The position numbers were made by a program, and so were the translations under genes. A DNA stretch of 35,593 nt from Jatrophihabitans sp. (GTDB lineage: Bacteria > Actinomycetota > Actinomycetes > Mycobacteriales > Jatrophihabitantaceae), in assembly GCA_025963285.1 (NCBI GenBank), contig JAOPUX010000198.1, positions 1 through 35,593 of the forward strand, read 5' to 3'. This document shows, one piece after another, positions 1 through 6,412 of the stretch; within the stretch, counting starts at the first letter, position 1, and each line of letters opens with the position of its first letter. The notes below the pieces were generated by a model that saw only the letters and a list, made by a program, of their open reading frames with translations, ran no database searches and was not told the origin of the DNA.

Positions 1-523
1 CTCGCTGCGGGTCATCCACCGCGGCGTCGGTGGCATCACCAAGAGCGACATCGACCTGGCGCTGGCCGACGACGTCATCGTCCTGGGCTTCAACGTCCGG
101 GCCGAGGGTCAGGCCACCGAGCTGGCCGCCCGCGAGGGGGTGGACGTCCGGTACTACACGGTCATCTACCAGGCCATCGAGGAGATCGAGTCCGCGCTCA
201 AGGGCATGCTCAAGCCCGAGTTCGAAGAGGTGCAGCTGGGCACCGCGGAGGTCCGCGAGGTCTTCCGTGTCCCGAAGATCGGCAACGTCGCCGGCTCTCT
301 CGTGCGCAGTGGCACGATCGTCCGCAACTCCAAGGCGCGCCTGGTCCGCGACGGTGCCGTGATCGCGGACAACCTGACCGTCGAGTCGCTGCGTCGCTTC
401 AAGGACGACGCGACCGAGGTCCGGGAGGGCTACGAGTGCGGTATCGGTCTCGGGTCGTTCAACGACATCAAGATCGATGACGTGATCGAGACGTTCGAGC
501 TCCGCGAGAAGCCTCGGGTCTGA
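1..523 (+). CDS. infB: Translation initiation factor IF-2, C-terminal part (partial)
   Basis: This is the 3' end of infB; the gene enters from the left edge and its codons begin at position 2. IF-2 is the GTPase that brings initiator fMet-tRNA to the small ribosomal subunit. The visible 173 residues are the end of the protein: the segment [13 protein letters not shown], then [10 protein letters not shown], then a final beta-barrel domain (the fMet-tRNA binding domain C2) with [14 protein letters not shown] and ending [20 protein letters not shown]. These match the conserved IF-2 tail; the GTPase domain lies outside the window. It is followed by a 52-bp palindrome and then ylxP and rbfA, the usual actinobacterial neighbours. 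Identification is firm; only completeness is limited by the window edge. Confidence 0.97.
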   Translation, partial: SLRVIHRGVGGITKSDIDLALADDVIVLGFNVRAEGQATELAAREGVDVRYYTVIYQAIEEIESALKGMLKPEFEEVQLGTAEVREVFRVPKIGNVAGSLVRSGTIVRNSKARLVRDGAVIADNLTVESLRRFKDDATEVREGYECGIGLGSFNDIKIDDVIETFELREKPRV

Positions 524-534
524 CACCCTCGTTA

Positions 535-586
535 GCGATCTTGATGCGGTAGCCGGGTTCTAACCCGGCTACCGCATCAAGATCGC
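535..586. repeat. Perfect 25-bp-arm palindrome between infB and ylxP
   Basis: The arms 535-559 and 562-586 are perfect reverse complements with only two bases (CT) between them. As RNA this would form a very long hairpin starting GCGATCTTGATGCGG. It begins 11 bases after the infB stop and ends 17 bases before the ylxP start. No T-run follows, so it is not a textbook intrinsic terminator; it could act as a bidirectional or U-less terminator, an RNA processing site, or be a copy of a dispersed palindromic repeat. Confidence 0.9.
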
Positions 587-603
587 GGGAGAGAGTTATC
601 GCC

Positions 604-903
604 ATGGTCGTCGGAGTGCTGGTTGCTGACATTTTGCTGGGGGACGTGCATTCGCTGAAGGAGAAGCGGATGGTCGTCAAACCGGTGGTTGCTGAGCTGC
701 GCAGGCGCTTCGACGTCTCGGCTGCCGAGACGGGCGATCAGGAGCTTCATCGGCGCGCCGAACTGGCCGTCTCGGTCGTGGCATCGGAGCATGGACACGT
801 GCGGGACGTGCTGGCTGCGTGTGAGCGGCTCATCGCCGGTCACCCCGAGTTCGAGCTGCTCTCCACCCGTATCCGGGTTCTCGACGACGACGACCTCGAC
901 TGA
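604..903 (+). CDS. ylxP: YlxP-like DUF503 family protein
   Basis: A 99-residue protein of the DUF503 (YlxP) family, a small ferredoxin-like-fold protein encoded between infB and rbfA in many Gram-positive bacteria. Its exact function is not settled; the constant neighbourhood suggests a role in ribosome assembly or RNA handling. Family hallmarks visible are the N-terminal strand VVGVLVADILLG, the HSLKEKRMVVKP stretch around residues 16-27, and a C-terminal acidic tail. The ATG at 604 is preceded by the purine-rich GGGAGAGAG at 588-596, which is a plausible ribosome binding site. It lies 12 bases upstream of rbfA and is likely co-transcribed with it. Length is typical. Confidence 0.88.
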   Translation: MVVGVLVADILLGDVHSLKEKRMVVKPVVAELRRRFDVSAAETGDQELHRRAELAVSVVASEHGHVRDVLAACERLIAGHPEFELLSTRIRVLDDDDLD

Positions 904-915
904 AGGGGCTAGGCA

Positions 916-1371
916 ATGGCAGACGCAGGACGCGCACGGCGACTCTCCGGGCGGATCAAGCAGATCGTGGCGACCCAGCTCGAGCTCCAGGTCAAGGACC
1001 CGCGCCTCGGCATGATCACCGTCACCGACGTCCGGGTCACCGCCGACCTGCACGAGGCGACGATCTTCTACACGGTCTTCGGCACCGACGAGCAGCGTCA
1101 GGAGACCGAGCAGGCCCTGGAATCGGTGAAGGGCGTACTCCGTAGCGAGGTCGGGCGCCAGACCGGCGTGCGCTTCACCCCGTCGCTGACGTTCCGCCTC
1201 GACTCGCTGCCTGACGACGCGAAGCACATCAACGAACTGCTGGCCGTCGCCGCCATGGCCGACGCCCAGCTGGAGGCTGTTCGCGAGGGCGCTCAGCCAG
1301 CGGGCGAGGCCGACCCGTATCGCAAGCCCCGTCTCATCGACGAGTCCGACGGCGATCTCGACGACGAATGA
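916..1371 (+). CDS. rbfA: Ribosome-binding factor A
   Basis: RbfA, 151 residues, a KH-like fold protein that binds free 30S subunits and helps mature the 5' end of 16S rRNA. Recognisable segments are RRLSGRIKQIVATQLE at the N-terminus, the VKDPRLGMITVTDVRVTADL core near residues 27-46, and ATIFYTVFG. The C-terminus is acidic (ESDGDLDDE), which is common in actinobacterial versions. An AGGGGC/GGCTAGG stretch just upstream can serve as a ribosome binding site. The stop overlaps the next start as ATGA at 1368-1371, which indicates translational coupling with the downstream membrane protein. In many actinobacteria nrnA follows here; it does not in this window. Confidence 0.95.
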   Translation: MADAGRARRLSGRIKQIVATQLELQVKDPRLGMITVTDVRVTADLHEATIFYTVFGTDEQRQETEQALESVKGVLRSEVGRQTGVRFTPSLTFRLDSLPDDAKHINELLAVAAMADAQLEAVREGAQPAGEADPYRKPRLIDESDGDLDDE

Positions 1372-2540
1372 CCGGGATGAGCCGAGCCGCCGAGCGGGCC
1401 GCCAGGCGCCAGCAGCGTCGGGACCGGGTGCGTCTGGGCATCGCGGGGTTCTGCGTCACCGCCGGGCTGATTCTCTTCGTCGCGCTACAGGGCAGTGACG
1501 GGGGCGGCGCGGCCGAGTCCCACGGTGCGTCGGGCGCCCACCGCAGCGGGTCTGCTGTGGTCGGCTCCAGCCTCCTGCCCTCCGGCGGCAGCACGCCCAC
1601 ACCGATCTCCACCGACACCGGCGCTGGCACTGGCACTGGCACTGGCACTGGGGCCGAGACCGCAGCCGAGACAGCGACGGCACTGCCGATCATCGGCTCC
1701 GGCGGGCCCACCGATCCGGGGCCGGCCGAGTTCAGCTCGCCGACCGTCGTGGCAGCCGTCCTCACCGCCGCGAAGGCCGGCATCGTGGCCGTCGACAGCT
1801 ACGACTATCGCGACCTCGACGCCGCGATCCAGCGAGGACTCGCGGTGACCACCGGCGACTTCGAGGGCAGCTACCGGGCAGCGATGACCGGCGGTGTCGC
1901 GGCCTCCGCGCCCGTGAGCCACACCGTGCAGACGTGCAGCGTGCAGAAGATCGGCATCACGGCGGTGTCGGCAGACTCCACGCGGGCCTCCGTGCTGGTC
2001 TTCGGCGAGCTGAGCACCACCGACGCCTCCACCGGCAGCACCCCGCGCCGCACCGCCATCACGCTCGGCGTGACCCTGCAGCACGTCAGCGGCAGCTGGC
2101 TCATCAGCGCGGTGAGCGACTTCAGCACCGCAGCCGGCAAGTCCCAGCCACCGGGCACGGCCGCGCTCTACGACGCGACACTGGCCGGCGCGCAGGAGGT
2201 GGTCGATCTGCTGTCGTTTCGCCGCGCGCACTACGACGACGACTTCTCCCGCGCGCTCGGCGGCCTGACCGGCCCGCTGCTCAGCGAGCAGCAGGCGCAG
2301 AAGACCGCGATCCTGGCCGCGATGACGGCCGCCAACGCCGACTACACGGGGAGCGTCCGCTGCATCGGCGTCGTCGCGGCGGCCGGAGACTCGGTGACGA
2401 TGCTCGTGGCCGCCTCCAGCTACCAGGTCGCCGAGGACGGCACCCGCACCCTGCAGACGCTGCCCCGGCTCGAGCTCGTGGTCGTGCGGGTCGGCGGAGC
2501 GTGGCTCGTCGACGAGTTCCGCGCCGTGAGCTCGACCTGA
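1368..2540 (+). CDS. Membrane-anchored protein with two NTF2-like (Mce-associated type) domains
   Basis: A 390-residue protein of uncertain function. A basic N-terminus (about 1-22, many Arg) is followed by one hydrophobic segment, LGIAGFCVTAGLILFVALQ, so it is probably anchored with the bulk outside. A low-complexity Ser/Thr/Gly/Ala linker covers about 40-130. Two similar domains follow: about 140-250, starting VDSYDYRDLDAAIQRG and ending GSWLISAVSDFS, and about 265-390, starting VVDLLSFRRAHYDDDF and ending GAWLVDEF. This pattern (aspartate-rich helix, then beta sheet ending W-L-V) is typical of Mce-associated / NTF2-like proteins of actinobacteria; that assignment is by pattern, not by search. 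It is coupled to rbfA by an ATGA overlap and replaces nrnA at this site. Confidence 0.6.
   Translation: MTGMSRAAERAARRQQRRDRVRLGIAGFCVTAGLILFVALQGSDGGGAAESHGASGAHRSGSAVVGSSLLPSGGSTPTPISTDTGAGTGTGTGTGAETAAETATALPIIGSGGPTDPGPAEFSSPTVVAAVLTAAKAGIVAVDSYDYRDLDAAIQRGLAVTTGDFEGSYRAAMTGGVAASAPVSHTVQTCSVQKIGITAVSADSTRASVLVFGELSTTDASTGSTPRRTAITLGVTLQHVSGSWLISAVSDFSTAAGKSQPPGTAALYDATLAGAQEVVDLLSFRRAHYDDDFSRALGGLTGPLLSEQQAQKTAILAAMTAANADYTGSVRCIGVVAAAGDSVTMLVAASSYQVAEDGTRTLQTLPRLELVVVRVGGAWLVDEFRAVSST
1626..1649 (+). repeat. Four tandem GGCACT units in a linker
   Basis: Four exact copies of GGCACT, in frame, encode a Gly-Thr repeat in the extracytoplasmic linker of the 1368-2540 gene. Replication slippage here would change linker length without a frameshift. 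Confidence 0.85.
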
Positions 2541-3892
2541 GCACGCCGGAGCCCGGCCGCCTCGCCACCAAGCAGCTGCTGGCCCTCTCCGCCTCGGCCG
2601 TCGTCGTGCTGGCCGCCGAGCCGCTCTACCTGCTCGTAGACACGGCCGTGGTCGGGCACCTCGGCGGGCATCAGCTCGCCGGGCTGGCCGTCGCGGGGGC
2701 CCTGATGGCCCTGCTCACCGTGGTCGGCACCTTCGTCGAGTACGGCACGACGGCCCGTGCCGCCCGCTGGTTCGGGGCGGGTCGGGAGGCCGACGCCGTC
2801 AACGAGGGCGTGCAGGCCTCCTGGCTGGCCGGCGCCATCGGGCTGGTGATCGTGGCCGCGGGTGAGCTGCTCGCAGGTCCGCTCACGAGCCTGCTCGCGG
2901 GCGGGACGGGGCAGACCCAGCACGCCGCCGAGGCCTGGTTCCGCATCGCGGTGCTCGGACTGCCGGGTGTGCTCCTGGTGCTTGCCGGCAACGGCTGGAT
3001 GCGCGGCGTGCAGCGAACCAGACAGCCTGTGGTGATCGTGCTGGCGGCCAACGTGCTCTCCGCCGCGCTCTGCCCGACGCTCGTCTACGGCGCGGGGATG
3101 GGGCTGCAGGGCTCTGCCGTGGCCAACCTCGTGGCGCAGGCCATTGGCGGCACGCTCTTCGTGCTGGCACTGCGTCGTGCGGCCGGCGGTGCCGGGACCG
3201 GGACCGGGGCCGGGGCCACCGGGGGGCTGCGGCCCGATCGCACGGTGATGCGCGCCCAGCTCGTGCTCGGCCGTGACCTCATCGTGCGTGCGGCGGCCTT
3301 CCAGGTGGCGTTCCTGTCGGCCGCTGCCGTTGCTGCCCGGATGGGCACGGCCCAGCTTGCGGCCCACCAGATCGGCCTGCAGCTCTGGGAGTTCACGGCG
3401 CTGCTGCTGGACTCCTTCGCCATCGCCGCCCAGTCCCTGGTGGGCGCCGCACTCGGTGCCGAGGACCCCGCCGCGGCACGCACCATGGCCTGGCAGGTGG
3501 CCCGCTGGGGCACCTATGCCGGCATCGTGCTCGGGGCGCTCTACGCGGCGGGGTGGGCGCTGATCCCGCGCATCTTCAGCTCGTCGGCGGCCGTGCAGCA
3601 CCAGGCCCATGTGCTCTGGCCGTGGTTCGTGGCGCTCATGCCCGCCGCCGGGATCGTCTTCGCCCTCGACGGGGTGCTGATCGGAGCGGGCGACGTCGCC
3701 TTCCTGCGGACGATCACCGTGCTCGCAGGCGTCCTCGCCTTTGCCCCGATCAACATCGCCGCCCTGCACTGGCACTGGGGCATCGGCGGCGTCTGGGCCG
3801 GGCTCGCCGCGTTCATCCTGGTGCGGCTGGTCGGTATGGTCGCCCGGACCCGCGGCGATCGCTGGGTCGTGACGGGGGTCGGAGATGGGTGA
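2501..3892 (+). CDS. MATE family efflux transporter (DinF-like)
   Basis: A multidrug and toxic compound extrusion family exporter with about 12 hydrophobic helices, expected to export cationic compounds using an ion gradient. Family signatures include AEPLYLLVDTAVVGHLG in the first helix and the internal repeat beginning RDLIVRAAAFQVAFLSAAAV. A Gly/Thr-rich linker (near 3190-3225, GGAGTGTGAGATGG) joins the two halves. The start is uncertain: GTG at 2501 gives 463 residues but overlaps the preceding gene by 40 bases with a poorly placed ribosome site; CTG at 2537, overlapping that gene's stop, gives 451 residues. The open frame further upstream is a shadow. The stop overlaps truB by 8 bases. 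A MATE gene upstream of truB is usual in actinobacteria. Confidence 0.85.
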   Translation: MARRRVPRRELDLSTPEPGRLATKQLLALSASAVVVLAAEPLYLLVDTAVVGHLGGHQLAGLAVAGALMALLTVVGTFVEYGTTARAARWFGAGREADAVNEGVQASWLAGAIGLVIVAAGELLAGPLTSLLAGGTGQTQHAAEAWFRIAVLGLPGVLLVLAGNGWMRGVQRTRQPVVIVLAANVLSAALCPTLVYGAGMGLQGSAVANLVAQAIGGTLFVLALRRAAGGAGTGTGAGATGGLRPDRTVMRAQLVLGRDLIVRAAAFQVAFLSAAAVAARMGTAQLAAHQIGLQLWEFTALLLDSFAIAAQSLVGAALGAEDPAAARTMAWQVARWGTYAGIVLGALYAAGWALIPRIFSSSAAVQHQAHVLWPWFVALMPAAGIVFALDGVLIGAGDVAFLRTITVLAGVLAFAPINIAALHWHWGIGGVWAGLAAFILVRLVGMVARTRGDRWVVTGVGDG

Positions 3893-4772
3893 CGTCGGCG
3901 GGCTGGTGATCGTCGACAAACCGGCGGGCTGGACCTCCCATGATGTGGTGGGGCGGATGCGGCGCCTGGCCCACACCCGCAAGGTCGGTCACGCCGGCAC
4001 GCTCGATCCGATGGCCACCGGCGTGCTGGTGATCGCGGTGGGGCCGGCCACCCGGCTGCTGCACCACCTGACGCTCACCGACAAGGCCTACACCGCCACG
4101 ATCCGGCTGGGGGAGTCGACCGTCACCGACGACGCCGAGGGTGACGTGATCGGTGGCGCGTCGGCCGCCACCGTCACCGAGGAGGCGGTGCTGCATGGCA
4201 TCGGAGCGCTCACCGGCGACATCCTGCAGGTACCCAGCTCGGTGTCGGCGATCAAGGTCGACGGCGAACGTTCGTACAAGCGGGTACGCGACGGTGAGGC
4301 GGTGGAGCTGGCCGCCCGGCCCGTCACGGTCAGCCGGTTCGAGGTGCTGGCCCTGCGCCGCCCCGTTCCCGCGCTGCTCGATGTGGACGTGCTCGTCGAG
4401 GTGACGTCGGGAACGTACGTCCGCGCGCTGGCCCGCGACCTCGGCGCGGCACTCGGCGTCGGTGGACACCTCACCGCGCTGCGCCGCACCCGGGTAGGCC
4501 CGTTCACCCTGGACCGGGCCCGCACGCTCGAGCAGCTGGCCGAGCTCGACGACCCGATCCTGCTGCCGCTGCCCGAGGCGGTCACGGCCTCGATGCCGGT
4601 GCGGCAGGTCTCGGCCGAGGAGGCGCGCGAGCTCTCCTTCGGCCGCGGGCTGTCGGTGCAGGGGGTGGCCGGCACCCACGGCGCAATCGGGCCGGACGGT
4701 GCCGTGCTGGCCCTGCTCGTCGAGGACGCCGAGCGGGCACGTCCAGTGGTGGTCTTCGCCCCGGCCGGCTGA
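3885..4772 (+). CDS. truB: tRNA pseudouridine(55) synthase
   Basis: TruB converts uridine 55 in the T-loop of tRNAs to pseudouridine. The 295-residue protein shows the N-terminal GLVIVDKPAGWTSHDVV signature and the catalytic motif HAGTLDPMATGVL, with the essential aspartate at residue 41. Further conserved segments are QVPSSVSAIKVDGERSYKRVRDG and SGTYVRALARDLG. The last 60 residues (VRQVSAEEARELSFGRGL onward) fit the actinobacterial TruB C-terminal domain, a PUA-like fold. The ATG at 3885 lies inside the end of the MATE gene, so the two are translationally coupled. Length is typical. Confidence 0.96.
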   Translation: MGDVGGLVIVDKPAGWTSHDVVGRMRRLAHTRKVGHAGTLDPMATGVLVIAVGPATRLLHHLTLTDKAYTATIRLGESTVTDDAEGDVIGGASAATVTEEAVLHGIGALTGDILQVPSSVSAIKVDGERSYKRVRDGEAVELAARPVTVSRFEVLALRRPVPALLDVDVLVEVTSGTYVRALARDLGAALGVGGHLTALRRTRVGPFTLDRARTLEQLAELDDPILLPLPEAVTASMPVRQVSAEEARELSFGRGLSVQGVAGTHGAIGPDGAVLALLVEDAERARPVVVFAPAG

Positions 4773-4776
4773 ACAG

Positions 4777-4788
4777 TAGGCTCGGCTC
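4777..4788 (+). promoter_or_regulatory. Leaderless-type -10 element for ribF
   Basis: TAGGCT at 4777-4782 followed by exactly six bases and the GTG start of ribF at 4789. This spacing places transcription initiation at the start codon. No ribosome binding site is visible. No clear -35 was seen. It implies that ribF has its own promoter within the truB cluster. Confidence 0.6.
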
Positions 4789-5739
4789 GTGCAGCGCTGG
4801 CATGGCTTGGACTCCGTCCCCACCGGGTGGGGGCACTGCGTCGTCACCATCGGCGTCTTCGACGGCGTGCACCTCGGCCACGCCGAGATCATCGGCAAGG
4901 CGGTCGCGCTGGCCAAGGAGCGCGGCGTGCCCAGCGTGCTGCTGACGTTCGTGCCGCACCCCTCCGAGGTGGTCCGCCCGGGCTCGCACCCACCGGTACT
5001 CACCAGCATCGTGCGCCGCGCCGAGCTGGTCGAGGAGCTCGGGATCGACGTCTTCTGCCCGCTGGCCTTCACCCTCGAGTTCTCGCGGATGGGCCCGGCC
5101 GAGTTCGTCTTCCACGCCCTCGTCGACCGCCTGCACGCCTCAGGCGTCATCGTCGGCGAGAACTTCCGCTTCGGGCACAAGGCCGAGGGCGACGTCGCGC
5201 AGCTCGAGGAGCTGGGCACCAGGTTCGGCTTCACCGCCGAGGGCGTGCCCCTGCTCGCCGACGGCGCGACGACGCTGAGCGCCACCTACGTCCGGTCCCG
5301 GGTGCAGGCCGGCGACATGCGGGCCGCAGCCGCCGCCCTGGGCCGCCCGCACCGAGTCGACGGGGTCGTGGAGCGTGGCGACCAGCGCGGACGCGAGCTG
5401 GGTTTCCCGACGGCGAACCTCCGCACCGACGCGTGGGCGGCGGTGCCTGCTGACGGCGTCTACGCCGGCCGGGTGGTGCGGCTGGACGAGTGGGGGCGCA
5501 CCATGCCCGGCCCCGCGCTGGGCACCGCGGCCATCAGCGTCGGCACCAACCCCACCTTCGAGGTGCGCCAGCGCCGGGTCGAGGCCTACGTCCTGGACTT
5601 CAGCGGGGACCTCTACGGGGATGCGATCGGCGTCGAGTTCCACGAGAAGCTCCGCGGCATGGTCAAGTTCGACGGGGTCGAGCCGCTGATCGAGCAGATG
5701 CACGCCGACGTGGCCCAGACACGCACGCTGATGGCGTGA
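4789..5739 (+). CDS. ribF: Bifunctional riboflavin kinase / FAD synthetase
   Basis: RibF phosphorylates riboflavin to FMN and adenylates FMN to FAD. The N-terminal nucleotidyltransferase half (about 15-180) has VTIGVFDGVHLGH, the family form of the HxGH nucleotide-binding motif, and GENFRFGHKAEGD. The C-terminal kinase half (about 185-310) has GRELGFPTANL, GVYAG, and the segment VEAYVLDFSGDLYGD followed by FHEKLRGMVKFDG. The length of 316 residues is usual. The chosen GTG at 4789 is supported by the leaderless-type hexamer TAGGCT six bases upstream. FMN made by this enzyme is the precursor of the FAD donor used by the ApbE encoded at 19043-19792, but that link is metabolic, not genetic. Confidence 0.96.
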   Translation: MQRWHGLDSVPTGWGHCVVTIGVFDGVHLGHAEIIGKAVALAKERGVPSVLLTFVPHPSEVVRPGSHPPVLTSIVRRAELVEELGIDVFCPLAFTLEFSRMGPAEFVFHALVDRLHASGVIVGENFRFGHKAEGDVAQLEELGTRFGFTAEGVPLLADGATTLSATYVRSRVQAGDMRAAAAALGRPHRVDGVVERGDQRGRELGFPTANLRTDAWAAVPADGVYAGRVVRLDEWGRTMPGPALGTAAISVGTNPTFEVRQRRVEAYVLDFSGDLYGDAIGVEFHEKLRGMVKFDGVEPLIEQMHADVAQTRTLMA

Positions 5740-5740
5740 T

Positions 5741-5770
5741 TTAGGCGCTTCTGGGCTGCGCTGGTAATCT
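5741..5770 (+). promoter_or_regulatory. Candidate promoter for rpsO
   Basis: An extended -10 element, TGG followed by TAATCT at 5765-5770, with a weak -35-like TTAGGC at 5741-5746, spaced 18 bases. It would start transcription near 5777 and give an rpsO leader of about 97 bases. This is a visual match only. Confidence 0.45.
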
Positions 5771-5816
5771 GGTAAACGGCCTGCAGAGCGGGCCTGCGCA
5801 GTGTGCGTCCGAATCA

Positions 5817-5840
5817 TCCGTCGTGAGCCAAACCGACGGA
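5817..5840 (+). promoter_or_regulatory. Hairpin in the rpsO leader, possible S15 autoregulation site
   Basis: TCCGTCG (5817-5823) pairs perfectly with CGACGGA (5834-5840) around a 10-base loop, 33 bases before the rpsO start. S15 represses its own mRNA through leader structures in several bacterial groups, including actinobacteria; whether this stem is such a site is inferred. Confidence 0.35.
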
Positions 5841-5873
5841 GCGCCCCTGTACTGACAACGAAGGAGTCGTCCC

Positions 5874-6143
5874 GTGCCCCTGGCAAGCGACGTCAAGAAG
5901 CAGCTCATCGCCGAGTACGGATCGGCCGAGGGCGACACCGGCTCCACCGAGGTGCAGATCGCGATGCTCTCCAAGCGCATCAGCGACCTCACCGAGCACC
6001 TCAAGTTCCACAAGCACGACCACCACACCCGCCGCGGCCTGCTGCTGCTCGTGGGTCGTCGTCGCCGCATGCTCGACTACCTGGCCAAGACCGACATCGC
6101 CCGCTACCGGACGCTGATCGAGAAGCTCGGCCTGCGCCGCTAG
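5874..6143 (+). CDS. rpsO: 30S ribosomal protein S15
   Basis: S15, 89 residues, a primary 16S rRNA-binding protein of the 30S platform that also forms an intersubunit bridge. The sequence is unmistakable: [17 protein letters not shown] around residues 21-37, [19 protein letters not shown], and the terminal [13 protein letters not shown]. The GTG start at 5874 is set by AAGGAG at 5860-5865, eight bases upstream, and gives the standard length. It has its own leader and is followed by a strong terminator hairpin, so much of its transcript probably ends before pnp. Conserved proximity to pnp is found in most bacteria. Confidence 0.98.
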   Translation: MPLASDVKKQLIAEYGSAEGDTGSTEVQIAMLSKRISDLTEHLKFHKHDHHTRRGLLLLVGRRRRMLDYLAKTDIARYRTLIEKLGLRR

Positions 6144-6151
6144 TTCGTTGG

Positions 6152-6176
6152 GGGAGCGACCCGTCGGGTCGCTCCC
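6152..6176 (+). terminator. Terminator hairpin after rpsO
   Basis: GGGAGCGACCC (6152-6162) and GGGTCGCTCCC (6166-6176) form an 11-bp GC-rich stem with a three-base loop, starting 8 bases after the rpsO stop. Only a weak T-run follows (TCTGCAGTTCT). Confidence 0.8.
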
Positions 6177-6233
6177 TCTGCAGTTCTACAACTGAATCAA
6201 CCAGCCGGACGCACGCGCGTCCCCTGCGATTTT

Positions 6234-6397
6234 CGAGGACGCCGGTCCTCGGTAGTGGCGGCCGGAGCCAACTGCCCCTCGGGGTGCTAGTCAGACGGGC
6301 TCCGCACGCTTCGATCGAAGGCCGGCACCCCTGGCCGTAGTGGTCTCGGGGGTGTGCCCGCTCGTTAGGTCGCATGTGCGCACCCGGCACTAACGAG
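6234..6397 (+). ncRNA. Structured pnp leader, candidate Actino-pnp motif
   Basis: The region between rpsO and pnp (6144-6412) has no gene but much pairing. CGAGGAC (6234-6240) pairs with GTCCTCG (6245-6251). GGAGCC (6264-6269) pairs with GGCTCC (6298-6303), enclosing CCCC/GGGG (6275-6278 with 6281-6284). CTCGTTAG (6361-6368) pairs with CTAACGAG (6390-6397). An Actino-pnp RNA motif is known upstream of actinobacterial pnp genes, and the TCCTCGGTAGTGG stretch here resembles what I recall of such leaders. The last stem ends in the purine-rich stretch that should be the pnp ribosome site (6394-6402). Likely role: autoregulation of PNPase through RNA cleavage. Confidence 0.55.
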
Positions 6398-6412
6398 AGA
6401 GGTCTGTCCTCA

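Noticed and set aside
535-586. Standard intrinsic terminator
   Set aside because: The stem is strong but no T-run follows on either side, and the two-base centre is unusual; listed as a palindrome instead.
1626-1649. Phase-variable repeat
   Set aside because: Units are six bases and in frame, so slippage cannot switch the gene off.
1934-2500. Upstream extension of the MATE open frame
   Set aside because: It overlaps the 1368-2540 gene in another frame and reads as Arg/Gly-rich nonsense. Homologous MATE proteins begin shortly before the AEPLYLLVD segment.
6374-6412. ATG at 6374 as the pnp start
   Set aside because: No ribosome site and it lies inside the leader stem; 6413 has a purine-rich site at a good distance.
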